Positions 36,940 to 46,158 of a DNA stretch of 64,000 bases are shown piece by piece. The stretch's first letter is position 1; every line of letters begins with the position of its first letter. Source of the DNA: Pseudoclavibacter sp. AY1F1 (GTDB taxonomy: Bacteria; Actinomycetota; Actinomycetes; Actinomycetales; Microbacteriaceae); NCBI RefSeq assembly GCF_002931075.1, contig NZ_PSTQ01000001.1, forward strand, positions 62,001 through 126,000, written 5' to 3'. The notes under the pieces are model-generated. The model saw only the letters and a program-made list of their open reading frames with translations, searched no databases and was not told the DNA's origin. A program made the translations under genes and the position numbers.

Positions 36940-38799
36940 ATGACTGACGCCGACGCCCGTATCGAAGCCGCACGCAGAGCACTTGAGGAAGCGACGGCCG
37001 CCCTTGCTGCCGCCGAGGCTGAAGCCGCCAGCACGCCAGAGGCCGAGCTCGTCGCGGAGCCAGCAGATCCAGCGGAGCCAAAAACTCCGGCGGAGCCAGC
37101 GGAGTCGGCAGCTCCCGCAGCTCCCGCAGCTCCCGCAGCTCCCGCAGTTCCCGCAGTTCCCGCAGCTCCCGTTGCGGCCACGGACACCTCGGGCCCGCTG
37201 GATGCGCAGCAGCTCGAGGTTGTTCGTGCGGGGTACGCGTTCGAAGCGCCGGCCCTCGAGATCGGCGCGATCGTGAACGGCGAGGCCGTCCCCGGCGTCC
37301 CCGTGCGCATCCCGCTCGCCATGACGAACCGGCACGGCCTCGTTGCCGGAGCGACGGGCACGGGTAAGACGAAGACCCTGCAGGTGCTCGCCGAGCAGCT
37401 GTCGGCGGCCGGCGTGCCCGTGTTCGCCGCAGACATCAAGGGCGACCTCTCCGGAATCGCGACCCCTGGCGAGCCGAACGACAAGCTCCTCGCCCGCACG
37501 AAGGGCATCGGGCAGGACTGGGTGCCAGCAGCCGCGCCCACCGAGGTGTTCTCGCTCGGCGGGCGCGGCATCGGAGTGCCGATCCGCGCGACGGTCTCGA
37601 GCTTCGGCCCGCTCATGCTCTCGAAGGTGCTCGGCCTCAACAAGACACAGGAGTCGAGCCTCGGCCTCGTGTTCCACTTCGCGGATGAGCAGGGCCTCGC
37701 GCTTGTCGACCTCTCGGACCTGCGGACGGTGCTGCAGTACCTCACGAGTGCTGAGGGCAAGGCCGAGCTCGAGGGGATCGGGGGACTCTCGAAGCAGACG
37801 GTCGGTGTGATCCTGCGTGAGCTCGTGAACTTCTCGGAGCAGGGCGCCGACATCTTCTTCGGAGAAACCGAGATCGACACGCGCGAGTTCCTGCGCGTGA
37901 CGAACGACGGCCGCGGCGTCGTCAGCCTGCTCGAGCTGCCTGGCGTGGCCAGCAACCCGGCGCTCTTCTCCACGTTCCTGATGTGGCTGCTCGCCGATCT
38001 GTTCAACGAGCTCCCGGAGGTCGGCGACCTCGACAAGCCGAAGCTCGTTTTTTTCTTCGACGAGGCTCACCTCCTGTTCTCCGGCGCCTCCAAGGCGTTC
38101 GTCGAGCAGATCACGCAGACCGTGCGGCTCATCCGCTCGAAAGGCGTCGGCATCTTCTTTGTCACCCAGACGCCCAAGGACGTGCCGGACGATGTGCTCG
38201 CCCAGCTCGGCTCCCGAATCCAGCACCAGCTGCGTGCACACACCCCGGACGACGCCACGGCCCTCCGGCAGACGGTGCGCACGTATCCGAAGAGCGGCTA
38301 CGACCTCGAACAGGTGCTGACGCAACTCGCGACGGGTGAGGCGATCGTGACCGTCATGAACGAGAAGGGCGCACCGTCGCCCGTCGCCTGGACTCGACTG
38401 CGCGCCCCGCAGGCGTCGATGTCGCCGACCCCGGAGGCCGGTCTTCAGCAGCTTGTCGCATCCTCGTCGCTGTACCCGCGCTACTCGCAGGTGCTCGACC
38501 CGCAGTCGGCGCACGAGGTGCTGACGGCGAAGATGAACGCCGCTGCTGAGCGAGAGCGCGCCGAGGCGGCGGCGCTCGAGGCGGAGAAGCAGGCGGCGAA
38601 GGATGCGAAGGAACGGGAGCGAGCGGAGAAGGCGGCCCGCTCGCGCACCCAGACACGCACGACCACCGCGGCGCGGTCCCGTCAGGATGCGGGGAGCGGC
38701 AACGTCGTCAGCGACATGCTCGGATCACGCACTGGTCAGACGATTGTCCGAGAAGTTGTTCGAGGGGTCTTCGGCACGCTCTTCAAGAAGCGGCGCTGA
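36940..38799 (+). CDS. HerA-like / DUF853 ATPase
   Basis: 619 residues. N-terminal coiled coil (1-35) and Ala/Pro repeat (50-80), then an ATPase core with Walker A GATGTGKTKT (137-146), Walker B LVFFFDEAHLLF and FVTQTPKDVPDDV, and a C-terminal Arg/Ala-rich coiled coil. It matches the YjgR/DUF853 family related to HerA-FtsK translocases; the role is not established. TAGCCT at 36928-36933 ends 6 nt before the ATG (leaderless). Confidence 0.88.
   Translation: MTDADARIEAARRALEEATAALAAAEAEAASTPEAELVAEPADPAEPKTPAEPAESAAPAAPAAPAAPAVPAVPAAPVAATDTSGPLDAQQLEVVRAGYAFEAPALEIGAIVNGEAVPGVPVRIPLAMTNRHGLVAGATGTGKTKTLQVLAEQLSAAGVPVFAADIKGDLSGIATPGEPNDKLLARTKGIGQDWVPAAAPTEVFSLGGRGIGVPIRATVSSFGPLMLSKVLGLNKTQESSLGLVFHFADEQGLALVDLSDLRTVLQYLTSAEGKAELEGIGGLSKQTVGVILRELVNFSEQGADIFFGETEIDTREFLRVTNDGRGVVSLLELPGVASNPALFSTFLMWLLADLFNELPEVGDLDKPKLVFFFDEAHLLFSGASKAFVEQITQTVRLIRSKGVGIFFVTQTPKDVPDDVLAQLGSRIQHQLRAHTPDDATALRQTVRTYPKSGYDLEQVLTQLATGEAIVTVMNEKGAPSPVAWTRLRAPQASMSPTPEAGLQQLVASSSLYPRYSQVLDPQSAHEVLTAKMNAAAERERAEAAALEAEKQAAKDAKERERAEKAARSRTQTRTTTAARSRQDAGSGNVVSDMLGSRTGQTIVREVVRGVFGTLFKKRR
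37108..37170 (+). repeat. 9-bp tandem repeat inside HerA-like gene
   Basis: Seven copies of GCAGCTCCC (two with GCAGTTCCC) encoding an Ala-Ala-Pro type linker. In-frame unit, so copy number can change without frameshift. Confidence 0.9.
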
Positions 38800-38845
38800 C
38801 CGGACCACGCGGTGCTTGCCGGGGCAGATTGCCTCGCGAACAGCG

Positions 38846-38882
38846 AATGGGTGCCGGGGCCGTGATGGCCCTGGCACCCATT
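38846..38882. terminator. Terminator between HerA-like and AIM24 genes
   Basis: Arms AATGGGTGCC and GGCACCCATT with further inner pairing, between convergent genes. Confidence 0.75.
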
Positions 38883-38902
38883 CGTGTCAGCGTTCGGCGT
38901 GC

Positions 38903-39571
38903 TTACGCCGTGGCGACGATCGGCGCACCCTCGCTGGGCTGCACGACCACGAATCCGGGGCCGTGGAAGGCGAGCTGGAACGACTCGCCGGAGCCGCGCC
39001 CGATGAGCGAGCCCATCTTGAAGTCGTTCTTGATGGTGGGCTGCAGGTTCTGCGACCAGCAGATCGCGGCCTGCGGGTCTACGAAGGTCGGCTGCACGGA
39101 GCAGTCGAGCACCATCGGCGGGCCGTCGCTCGAGACGGCCACTGTGCCGTGCCCGCCGAGCTCGAGGTTGAAGAGGCCGCCCGTCATCATTCCGGCGTTG
39201 GCGAGCATCTTGATGTCCCACTGCAGGTTCGCGTCGAACGCGAGCAGGTTGGACGTGTTGATGGTGATGCCCTCGCCCTCGAGCGTGAGCGTGAAGACGT
39301 CGGCACCCTGGCGTGCGAAGAACACCTCGCCCTGGCCTGCGACTCGCATGAGTGCGCCACCCTCGCCGGAGACCATCTTCTTCATGAATTTGCCGAGGCC
39401 GCCGGAGCCCTCGTGCTTGAAATCGAACTGGCCCTGGTAGGCGACCATGGCGCCCTTGGCGGCGAGGACCTCGGGTCCGAAGCCGACGCGCAGCATCTTC
39501 TTGGACTGCAGCACCCAACGTTCGGTGCTCTGGCTCTCCCGGTTCGCTTCCGCGAATAGTTCGCTGCGCAT
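38903..39571 (-). CDS. AIM24 family protein
   Basis: About 222 residues. Beta-rich jelly-roll-like protein with repeated strands and glycine-rich turns: GEVFFARQGADVFTLTLEGEG-type pattern, NLLAFDANLQWDI and GPGFVVVQPSEG. It matches the AIM24 (TIGR00266-related) family, whose function in bacteria is unknown. ATG 39571 is preferred over an in-frame ATG two codons earlier because AAGGAG lies at the proper distance. Confidence 0.85.
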   Translation of the reverse strand: MRSELFAEANRESQSTERWVLQSKKMLRVGFGPEVLAAKGAMVAYQGQFDFKHEGSGGLGKFMKKMVSGEGGALMRVAGQGEVFFARQGADVFTLTLEGEGITINTSNLLAFDANLQWDIKMLANAGMMTGGLFNLELGGHGTVAVSSDGPPMVLDCSVQPTFVDPQAAICWSQNLQPTIKNDFKMGSLIGRGSGESFQLAFHGPGFVVVQPSEGAPIVATA

Positions 39572-39668
39572 GCTCATTCTCCTTATTCTCTGCTTCCCCT
39601 GAAGCACGATGCCTGCATTGGCTGGGGTGAGGGGCCCCGCTGTTCGGCATCCTATTGCCGTTCGCGCA

Positions 39669-39702
39669 AGGGGCGCATGGGGAGTGCTCCCCATGCGCCC
39701 CT
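39669..39702 (-). terminator. Terminator after aztD
   Basis: Perfect 15-bp inverted repeat (AGGGGCGCATGGGGA and complement) with a GTGC loop, downstream of the zinc operon. Confidence 0.85.
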
Positions 39703-39758
39703 GGTGCCGTCCAGCCTCGTACGGTAGTGCGAGCCGGGGATGGCGACGAGGTGTTGAA

Positions 39759-40946
39759 CTAGCTCAGTGCGATCTCGTTCGGAGCGCCGGGGAGCGTCTC
39801 AGAGCTCGTGATCTCCTCGGTCTCGAGGTTCACAGCGTGGATGGTGCTCGTCGCTGGATCGGTGACGTAAGCAACACCGTCCTGGACCTTGAGCGCTGGG
39901 TGCGCGTCCTGCCACTCGGCCGGGCCCTCCCACGCGTCGATCACTGGGATCGACGTGATCAGCGAGCCGTCTGCCTCCGAGAAGACGTGCAGGGCGCCGT
40001 CGGAGCCGAGGATGATCGCCTCGTTGTCGGAGCCGCGGCCGAGGTCGCGGAACGTGTAGCCGATGTCCTCGGGGAGGTTGTGCACCGAGATCTTGCCCGT
40101 CGCGGTGTCGACGAGGCTGAAGGCACTGAGCAGGTAGCCCTCGGCGTCCGGGTCTGACTTGTAGTCGCCGAGCGCGATCGCCGAGTCCTCGGTCGTGAGC
40201 ATGTTGCCGATGCGTCCGAAGTCGTCAGGCGAGGAGAGTTTCGTGATCGCGCCGTCTGCGTAGGCGAGTGCGCCGTTCTCGCATCCGACGATGACAACCT
40301 CGTCCTTGACGGTGCCCTCCCCGTGCACCCCTGGGCACTCGGTGGAGCGTGCGAGCTCGTTGCCGTCGGCGTCCGTCGCAACGATGCCGGAGCGGTCGCT
40401 CAGTGTCGTGACGAACGTGCCGTCCGAGAGCTCGATCGAGACGCCGTGGTGCGCGGCGTCGCTCGTGACGGTCTCGGTGTCCGGGAGCTTGGTGTTGTCG
40501 GCGAGCAGCGCGTCAGTGTCGAAGACGACGGAGTCACCGGTCCCATCGAAGAACAGCACGGTCTTGCCGGCGTGCGGCACCGCGTGTCCTGCCTTGGATC
40601 CCTCGAAGGTGAGGCCGGTCAGGCCGGGCTCCTGCGTGTCGAGCACCTGGAAGCCAGCATCAGTTGTGACGAGCACGTTGCGGCCGTCGCCGACGGGATT
40701 GACGCGCGTGAAGCCCTCGATGGGCACGTCCCCGACGACCTCGAGGGTCGCCGCGTCGAGCACGACGAGACCGCCGTCGTAGGTGAGCGTGACCCGCTCG
40801 GAGGTGGGTGCGGCAGCTGCGCCGGGGCTTGCGGCTGCTTCGCCGGTGGCTGCCGGCGTGGTCTGCGCGCATCCCGTTAGTGCGAGGATGCCGAGGGCGG
40901 TTGCGGCGATGGCGCCGCGTGTCCTTGAGGGTGAGGCGATGGTCAT
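39759..40946 (-). CDS. aztD: Zinc metallochaperone AztD, lipoprotein form
   Basis: 395 residues. Signal peptide with lipobox LTGC, then a beta-propeller. His-containing loops typical of AztD are visible: GHAVPHAGKTV, AAHHGVSIE and ECPGVHGEG, the last followed by a second Cys (VGCENG) that may form a disulfide. AztD binds zinc outside the membrane and passes it to AztC. It is the last gene of the minus-strand zinc operon, after aztC. Confidence 0.85.
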   Translation of the reverse strand: MTIASPSRTRGAIAATALGILALTGCAQTTPAATGEAAASPGAAAAPTSERVTLTYDGGLVVLDAATLEVVGDVPIEGFTRVNPVGDGRNVLVTTDAGFQVLDTQEPGLTGLTFEGSKAGHAVPHAGKTVLFFDGTGDSVVFDTDALLADNTKLPDTETVTSDAAHHGVSIELSDGTFVTTLSDRSGIVATDADGNELARSTECPGVHGEGTVKDEVVIVGCENGALAYADGAITKLSSPDDFGRIGNMLTTEDSAIALGDYKSDPDAEGYLLSAFSLVDTATGKISVHNLPEDIGYTFRDLGRGSDNEAIILGSDGALHVFSEADGSLITSIPVIDAWEGPAEWQDAHPALKVQDGVAYVTDPATSTIHAVNLETEEITSSETLPGAPNEIALS

Positions 40947-41010
40947 GGAGACCCTTTCTTTCGGGGGTTGCTGCTTGGTTGGGGGAGAGGGGGATCGGCG
41001 CTGTCGTCAG

Positions 41011-41961
41011 TTATGAGGACCCGGGTGCCAGGCCGGTCGTGATGCGCTCCGTATTGGTGCGCATCATCTCGAGGTAGGTCGCGGCTCCGCCTCCGGCAGG
41101 CGTCAGCGACTCTGTGAAGAGCGGCTCGACGCGGACCTCGATGCCCGCCTCGCTCGCGAGGGCACGCGCCAGGTCATCCGGACTCGACGAGTCGGCGAAG
41201 ATCGTGGGAACTCCGGCGGCGGTGATGTCGGCGCTGAGCTCGGCGAAGTCAGCCGCGCTCGGGGCGGCGAGCGTCGTCCCACCTGGGATGACGGTGCCGA
41301 CGACTGTGAACCCGAAGCGGTCAGCGAGGTAGCCGAACACGTGGTGGTTGGTGACGAGGCTCTTCGAGGAGCTCGGGATGCTGTCGAACTCCCCCTGCAT
41401 CCACATGTCGAGCTCTTCGAGCTGACTCGCGTAGTCGGCGACGGAGACCTCGAGAGTCTCGGCGTCGAGGCCAGCGACTTCGGCGGCGAGCTGCATGCCG
41501 AGCGCCTCGACGACCGCGGACATCCGGGCGGGGTCAGTCCAGAAGTGCGGGTCGTCCATGCCCTCGGTGTCGCCTTCCGTGTAGGCGAGCGGCTCGAACG
41601 CGTCGCTCGCGACGAAATGTGGGATGCCCGCGGCGTCGACCTGGCCGAGGTGCTGGGCGACCCCCTCCTCGAGGCCGAGCCCGTTGGACACGACGAAGTC
41701 GGCGTTCTCGATGGAAGCCGCCTCCTGCGCGGAAAGGCTGAAGGAGTGCGGGTCGGCCCCTGGTTTCATGAGGGTCGTGACGGTCGCCTGGTCGCCCACG
41801 AGCTCGGTGACGACGTCGCCGAGGATGTTGGTGGTGACGACGATCTCCGGCCGATCGGCGGGGGTCGTCGCGCCGCAGGATGCGAGGCCCGACGCGATCG
41901 CAAGGGCGGCACCTGCAGCGACGACGCCACGGAGGATGTGTGTGACGGTACGCGCACCCAC
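41011..41961 (-). CDS. aztC: Zinc ABC transporter substrate-binding lipoprotein AztC
   Basis: About 316 residues from GTG 41961, two bases after the upstream stop. Lipobox LASC. A cluster A-I binding protein with likely zinc ligands His in GADPHSFS, His in MDDPHFWTD, His in TNHHVFGY and Asp in IFADSSSPDD. It captures zinc at the cell surface for the AztAB transporter. The frame upstream of the GTG continues inside the neighbouring gene and is not used. Confidence 0.9.
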   Translation of the reverse strand: MGARTVTHILRGVVAAGAALAIASGLASCGATTPADRPEIVVTTNILGDVVTELVGDQATVTTLMKPGADPHSFSLSAQEAASIENADFVVSNGLGLEEGVAQHLGQVDAAGIPHFVASDAFEPLAYTEGDTEGMDDPHFWTDPARMSAVVEALGMQLAAEVAGLDAETLEVSVADYASQLEELDMWMQGEFDSIPSSSKSLVTNHHVFGYLADRFGFTVVGTVIPGGTTLAAPSAADFAELSADITAAGVPTIFADSSSPDDLARALASEAGIEVRVEPLFTESLTPAGGGAATYLEMMRTNTERITTGLAPGSS

Positions 41962-41963
41962 GC

Positions 41964-43286
41964 TCAGTTTCCCGTCTCGAACGCGAAGGCCGGGGCCGAG
42001 GGCAGGGTGAGGGTGCGGGCGACGCGCGCGCCGTCCTTGTAGTCGATCTCGGACAGCTCTGCCGAGCTGCTTGTGCCCAGGTAGGCGCGGCTCGTGTCGA
42101 CGGAGAGATGGAGGCTCGACGCGGTTTCCGGTGAGCCGACGAGGCCGGCCTGCGTGCCGGTCACCTCGCCGCTCTCTCCGTCGATGACCAGCAGTGTGCC
42201 GCGGTTGTCGACCGCGACGACGCGGCTGCTGTCGTCGCCCACCGCGACCGCGGTGAGGATCGGCGCCGTCGTGGGGATGAAGGTCACGTCCTGCGAGCGC
42301 GAGGCGGCGAGCCAGATGCCGGCTTCGCCGGCCGGGCCGGCTGCTGCGGGCCTGTGGGGGCGGCTGTCGAGGGTGCTCGCCTGGCCGATGGTCGCGTCGG
42401 GAGATGCGCCGCTCGCCGTGGGGTACTCGACCTTGGTGAGCGTGGGAGCTGTCGCCTCGGCCGCTGCATCCGGTGCGGACGCGAACACGAGCCCGTCCGA
42501 GCAGGAGAAGGTGGCGCCGAGGCTGGTCGCCTGCACGTCGCTCAGGCCGGGGCACTCGACCCCGGCGCCAAGCGCCTCCCCGTCGAGCGAGTAGGCGTCG
42601 AGGGTCGGGACGGCGCCAGGGGCGACGACGCTGCTGGCGACGACCGCGTCACCGACGGGCGCGGCGGCGGCGTCGTGCGGAGCTGACTCGATGCGTGCGA
42701 GCTCAATCGTCTCGCCCTGCCCGAGCGCGTGCCGGTCGAGGACCACGGTGGTTCCAGAGGTCGCGTAGCTCAAGGCCGCGATGCCCTCGTTCGAGGCGAC
42801 GGAGGCCGGTCCCGACTCCAAGATCTCTCCGGCGAGACCGGGCGCTGCGCGGTAGTAGTGCACGTGGTCGCCGTGGGGCACCGTCCAGACTCCGGTGTCG
42901 ATGATCTCGGTGCGACCTGCCCCGCTCTCGGAGGGAGCGACTCCCGAGAACACGAACCTGCCGTCGCTCACCGCCCAAGACGGACTCTGCACGGAATCGA
43001 GCTCGACGATCTCCCCAGTCAAAAGGTTAAGCACGTTGACGGAGCCGTCCGCGCCGATGCTCGCGATGCTCGACTGGGCCTCCGAGAGCTCCTCCGCACC
43101 CGCCACGAAGCCGTGTGGCTGCTCGTCGTTGGCTGCGGCGGTCTCGGTGGTCGCGGGATCCGCCACGTCGGGAGATGCGCATCCGGTCAGGGCGAGCATC
43201 CCGACGGCGACGAGGCCGGCGACAAACGGGCGTCCGCGCGTGGATGCGGGGGAGAGGGGCAGGGCTGCTAGGCGTGTGTGGGGCAA
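41964..43286 (-). CDS. AztD-like propeller lipoprotein, divergent paralogue
   Basis: About 440 residues from TTG 43286, overlapping the aztB end by 19 bp. Signal peptide with lipobox LTGC; beta-propeller strands and a GVECPGLSDV...CSDG block homologous to the Cys-containing block of AztD, but the VHGE histidine is replaced. One His-rich loop remains (VPHGDHVHYY). It may hold zinc weakly or have another structural role in the transporter. No better start codon is seen. Confidence 0.75.
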   Translation of the reverse strand: MPHTRLAALPLSPASTRGRPFVAGLVAVGMLALTGCASPDVADPATTETAAANDEQPHGFVAGAEELSEAQSSIASIGADGSVNVLNLLTGEIVELDSVQSPSWAVSDGRFVFSGVAPSESGAGRTEIIDTGVWTVPHGDHVHYYRAAPGLAGEILESGPASVASNEGIAALSYATSGTTVVLDRHALGQGETIELARIESAPHDAAAAPVGDAVVASSVVAPGAVPTLDAYSLDGEALGAGVECPGLSDVQATSLGATFSCSDGLVFASAPDAAAEATAPTLTKVEYPTASGASPDATIGQASTLDSRPHRPAAAGPAGEAGIWLAASRSQDVTFIPTTAPILTAVAVGDDSSRVVAVDNRGTLLVIDGESGEVTGTQAGLVGSPETASSLHLSVDTSRAYLGTSSSAELSEIDYKDGARVARTLTLPSAPAFAFETGN

Positions 43287-44209
43287 GAAGGCGCGCTTTC
43301 TGCTGGAGCTGGAGCTGGAGCTGGGGACTGGGCCAGGGACTGGGACGGGGACTGGGCAGGTGGGCGCGCACTGACGCGGCGGCGCCGAACCGGGCGCAGG
43401 GCCGACGCGACGGCCACGGAGAGAACGGCGGCGAGGGCAATGACTGGACCCGCCGCGATGGAGAGATGCCAAGAGGCGTAGAGGCCGACGACTACCGCGG
43501 CGATGCCTATGGTGCTGCCGAGCGCCATGATGCCGACGACGCTCTTCCTCGTGAGGGAAGCGGCCGCAGGAGGAGCAAGCAGAAGTGCCGTCACGAGAAG
43601 CGTTCCGATGGCCTGGTAGGACGCGATCACGGCAAGTGCAACCAGCGCGATGAGGGCGAGGCTCGCCCGCTCGGGTCGCAGGCCGAGCGTGAACGCCTTG
43701 CGCTCGTCGAAGGCCAGCGCGGTGAAGCCGCGGTGGTAGACGGCGAGCCCGGCGACCGCAAGGGCGAGGGCTGTGCCGATGAGCCACAGCGCGGCGGGCC
43801 CGATAGCGAGCACGTCACCGAAGAGCATCGCTGTCACGTCGACGGCGAAGCTTCCCGACTTCGAGACGATCGCGATGCCGAGCGCGAGCATTCCGACGAA
43901 CAGGATGCCGATTGCGGTGTCGTTCGAGAGCCGAGTGCGCTTCGTGAGCGTGCGCACACCGACGGCCATGACCGCAGCGGACACGGCTGCGCCGGCGACG
44001 GGCGGGAACCCGAGGAGCACGGAGACCGCGACCCCGGGCAGAATGCCGTGCGCGAGCGCCTCGCCGAGGAATGCCATGCCGCGCAGCACGACCCACGTGC
44101 CGACACACGCACACAGCACGGCGGCGAGGGAGCCGCCGAGGAGGGCTCTGACGAAGAAGCTCGCTTCGAGGGGATCGGTGAGGAAGGGCACGAGGAAGGA
44201 CCGTAGCAT
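43268..44209 (-). CDS. aztB: Zinc ABC transporter permease AztB
   Basis: About 313 residues with eight or nine membrane helices; family stretches VVLRGMAFLGEALAHGILPG and SYQAIGTLLVTALLLAPPAA match ZnuB/TroC-type metal permeases. The C-terminus is a Pro/Ala/Ser/Gln repeat (about 285-313) coded by GGAGCT/GGGACT repeats. Start ATG 44209 lies at the edge of the Zur-like palindrome; an in-frame ATG at 44227 is possible. Confidence 0.9.
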   Translation of the reverse strand: MLRSFLVPFLTDPLEASFFVRALLGGSLAAVLCACVGTWVVLRGMAFLGEALAHGILPGVAVSVLLGFPPVAGAAVSAAVMAVGVRTLTKRTRLSNDTAIGILFVGMLALGIAIVSKSGSFAVDVTAMLFGDVLAIGPAALWLIGTALALAVAGLAVYHRGFTALAFDERKAFTLGLRPERASLALIALVALAVIASYQAIGTLLVTALLLAPPAAASLTRKSVVGIMALGSTIGIAAVVVGLYASWHLSIAAGPVIALAAVLSVAVASALRPVRRRRVSARPPAQSPSQSLAQSPAPAPAPAESAPSCPTHA

Positions 44210-44229
44210 AATGAAAACGCTTCTCATTA
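44209..44229. promoter_or_regulatory. Zur-like palindrome between aztA and aztB
   Basis: TAATGAAAA-CGC-TTCTCATTA: 9-bp arms with one mismatch, AT-rich and in the 37-bp gap between divergent zinc-uptake genes. It covers the region upstream of the aztA -10 (TAGGGT, 44234-44239) and the aztB start. Assignment to Zur is from context and resemblance to Fur-family boxes. Confidence 0.75.
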
Positions 44230-44246
44230 CCGATAGGGTGGCGCGC

Positions 44247-44951
44247 ATGGCCGTCCTCACCACGCTCTCGGATGCAACCGTTCGCTACGACTCGCACGCC
44301 GCGCTCGCGGGGGTCTCGCTCGAGATCCAGCGCGCCGCCATCACCGTCGTGGTCGGGCACAACGGCTCGGGCAAGAGCACGCTCCTCGGCGTGCTCGCGG
44401 GGACAACGGCCCTCACCACGGGATCGTTGGAGTGGCAGGACTTCGACGCCTCTCCGGGGCGCATCGCGTCCGTGCCGCAGCACGCGAGGCTGCCGGAGGG
44501 GTTCCCGATCACCCTCGAAGCAGCCGTCGCGATGGGCAGATGGGCGAACCGTCGTGGAGTGCCGCGCGTTTTCGCGCGACGCGGGGGACCGACGCCAGGC
44601 GCGGGACGGTCGGAACGGGTGCGGCGCCCGGACTCCGAACACGTGAGGGAGGCGCTCGAGCAGCTGGGTCTCAGCCCGCTCCGGCGTCGCCTCCTCGGAG
44701 AGCTCTCGGGGGGTCAGCGGCAGCGCACCCTTGTCGCGCAGGGCATCGCGCAGGACACCGAGCTGCTGCTCCTCGACGAACCGACGGCCGGCGTCGATGC
44801 GGAGTCCAGCGCCCGCATCGCAGTGTGCCTCGAGACGCTCGCGGCGCGGGGCAAGACCATCGTCGTCGCGAGTCACGACGCCCACGAGATCGCGTCGGCG
44901 GACGTCGTCGTCGCGCTCCGGAACGGTCGGATGGCCCCGGGAGACCGGTGA
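44247..44951 (+). CDS. aztA: Zinc ABC transporter ATP-binding protein AztA
   Basis: 234 residues. Walker A GHNGSGKSTLL, signature LSGGQRQRTL, Walker B LLLDEPTAGVD and the switch His in VASHDAHE. A basic insert (ANRRGVPRVFARRGGPTPG) before the helical domain is longer than usual. It energises AztB. TAGGGT ends 7 nt before the ATG, so a leaderless transcript is likely; the Zur-like palindrome would block it. Confidence 0.92.
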   Translation: MAVLTTLSDATVRYDSHAALAGVSLEIQRAAITVVVGHNGSGKSTLLGVLAGTTALTTGSLEWQDFDASPGRIASVPQHARLPEGFPITLEAAVAMGRWANRRGVPRVFARRGGPTPGAGRSERVRRPDSEHVREALEQLGLSPLRRRLLGELSGGQRQRTLVAQGIAQDTELLLLDEPTAGVDAESSARIAVCLETLAARGKTIVVASHDAHEIASADVVVALRNGRMAPGDR

Positions 44952-45064
44952 AGTCAGCGTGACCCGGCGCTGCGCTTCGTCACTAGGATGACGGCAACCC
45001 CTCGATCCACGGACGAGGAGAGTCCGCGCCGTCCAAGGCGCATCCACCACTGAAGGAGCCTGCA

Positions 45065-45649
45065 GTGAGCCAGTCCACCCCCATCGTGCGTTTCAACCTC
45101 AACCCGAGCCTCCTGAGCGCCAGGCAGGTGACGACACTGCGCTGGGTGTTCGGCATCGGGGGAGCGACCGCGCTCATCCTCGGCATCGTCGCGCTCGCCT
45201 TCCCGGTGAAGGCACTGACCGCCATCGCCTGGATCTTCGGCCTGTTCTTTGTGTTCTCTGGTGCGCTTCGCCTCGTCCGCGCCATCGTCTCGAAGGGCAT
45301 CCCCACGGGGTGGCGGGTCTTCAACGGCGTCGTCGGGCTGCTGCTCGTCGCCGGCGGTGTCATCGCCCTCGTCCAGCCGGCCGCGCTCATCGACGCACTC
45401 GGTATCCTCATCGCCATAACCTGGATCATCGAGGGCATCGCGTCACTCGCGGATGCGTCGCCCGATCAGTCCCGATGGTTCGCCATCCTTTCCGGCGCGC
45501 TGAGCATCGTCGCGGGCCTCCTGATCCTGCTCTGGCCCGCCGGGATCGTGGTCGTCGTGCTCTGGATCGTCGCGTTCATCCTCATCATCGGCGGCATCAC
45601 ACAGCTCGTCATGGCCTTCCGGTTCGGCAAGAGCGCGAAGGGGGCGTGA
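45065..45649 (+). CDS. HdeD-family small membrane protein (DUF308)
   Basis: 194 residues with six membrane helices as three two-helix units, each with the family GxxxxxxGxxxLxxP pattern (LILGIVALAFPVKA, LLVAGGVIALVQPAAL, IVAGLLILLWPAGIVVV). Likely an envelope stress protein; function unknown. GTG 45065 follows AAGGAG. The stop overlaps the next start (TGATG). Confidence 0.88.
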   Translation: MSQSTPIVRFNLNPSLLSARQVTTLRWVFGIGGATALILGIVALAFPVKALTAIAWIFGLFFVFSGALRLVRAIVSKGIPTGWRVFNGVVGLLLVAGGVIALVQPAALIDALGILIAITWIIEGIASLADASPDQSRWFAILSGALSIVAGLLILLWPAGIVVVVLWIVAFILIIGGITQLVMAFRFGKSAKGA

Positions 45650-46110
45650 TGGGCATGGCAATCGAGAGCGCCGGCATCCGCCTGGCGGAAGCGGCTCCAT
45701 CTTCCAAGCTCCGGACCGTCAAGCGCGTACTGCTCGGTGGGTTCCTCGTCTTCGCCGGCGTCACCCACCTGACGGTGGCTCGCGAGGAGTTCACGGCGCA
45801 GGTGCCGAAGTCGGTGACCAAGTACGTTCCCGTGACGACCGACCAGGTTGTGCTCGCATCCGGTGTCGCCGAGATCGCGCTCGGGCTCTCGATCCTGTTC
45901 GCGCGCCGCGCTCAGCGACCGACCGTCGGCTGGGTCGCCGCCTTCTTCTTTGCAGCGGTGTTCCCCGGGAACCTCGCGCAATTCGTGCATCGCCGCGACG
46001 CGTTCGGCCTCGACACCGACAAGAAGCGCTTCCTGCGCCTCTTCTTCCAGCCTGTTCTCATTGCCTGGTCGCTCTACTCGACCGGTGCCTGGCGCCGCCG
46101 CATCAAGTAG
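45649..46110 (+). CDS. DoxX-family membrane protein
   Basis: 153 residues. Four membrane helices with VLLGGFLVFAGVTHL and a VASGVAEIALGLSILFARR-like segment (VLASGVAEIALG) typical of the DoxX/DoxD-like group. Translationally coupled to the HdeD-like gene. Biological role unknown. Confidence 0.8.
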   Translation: MGMAIESAGIRLAEAAPSSKLRTVKRVLLGGFLVFAGVTHLTVAREEFTAQVPKSVTKYVPVTTDQVVLASGVAEIALGLSILFARRAQRPTVGWVAAFFFAAVFPGNLAQFVHRRDAFGLDTDKKRFLRLFFQPVLIAWSLYSTGAWRRRIK

Positions 46111-46158
46111 CGGGGCAGGCGCGCCCGCACTCACCAACTCGCCAGTCCCACCAACAGA

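Noticed and set aside
36906-38514. N-terminal extension of the SRPBCC frame through the HerA-like gene
   Set aside because: The protein-like part starts at MPQLEASV with a leaderless promoter; upstream is antisense artefact.
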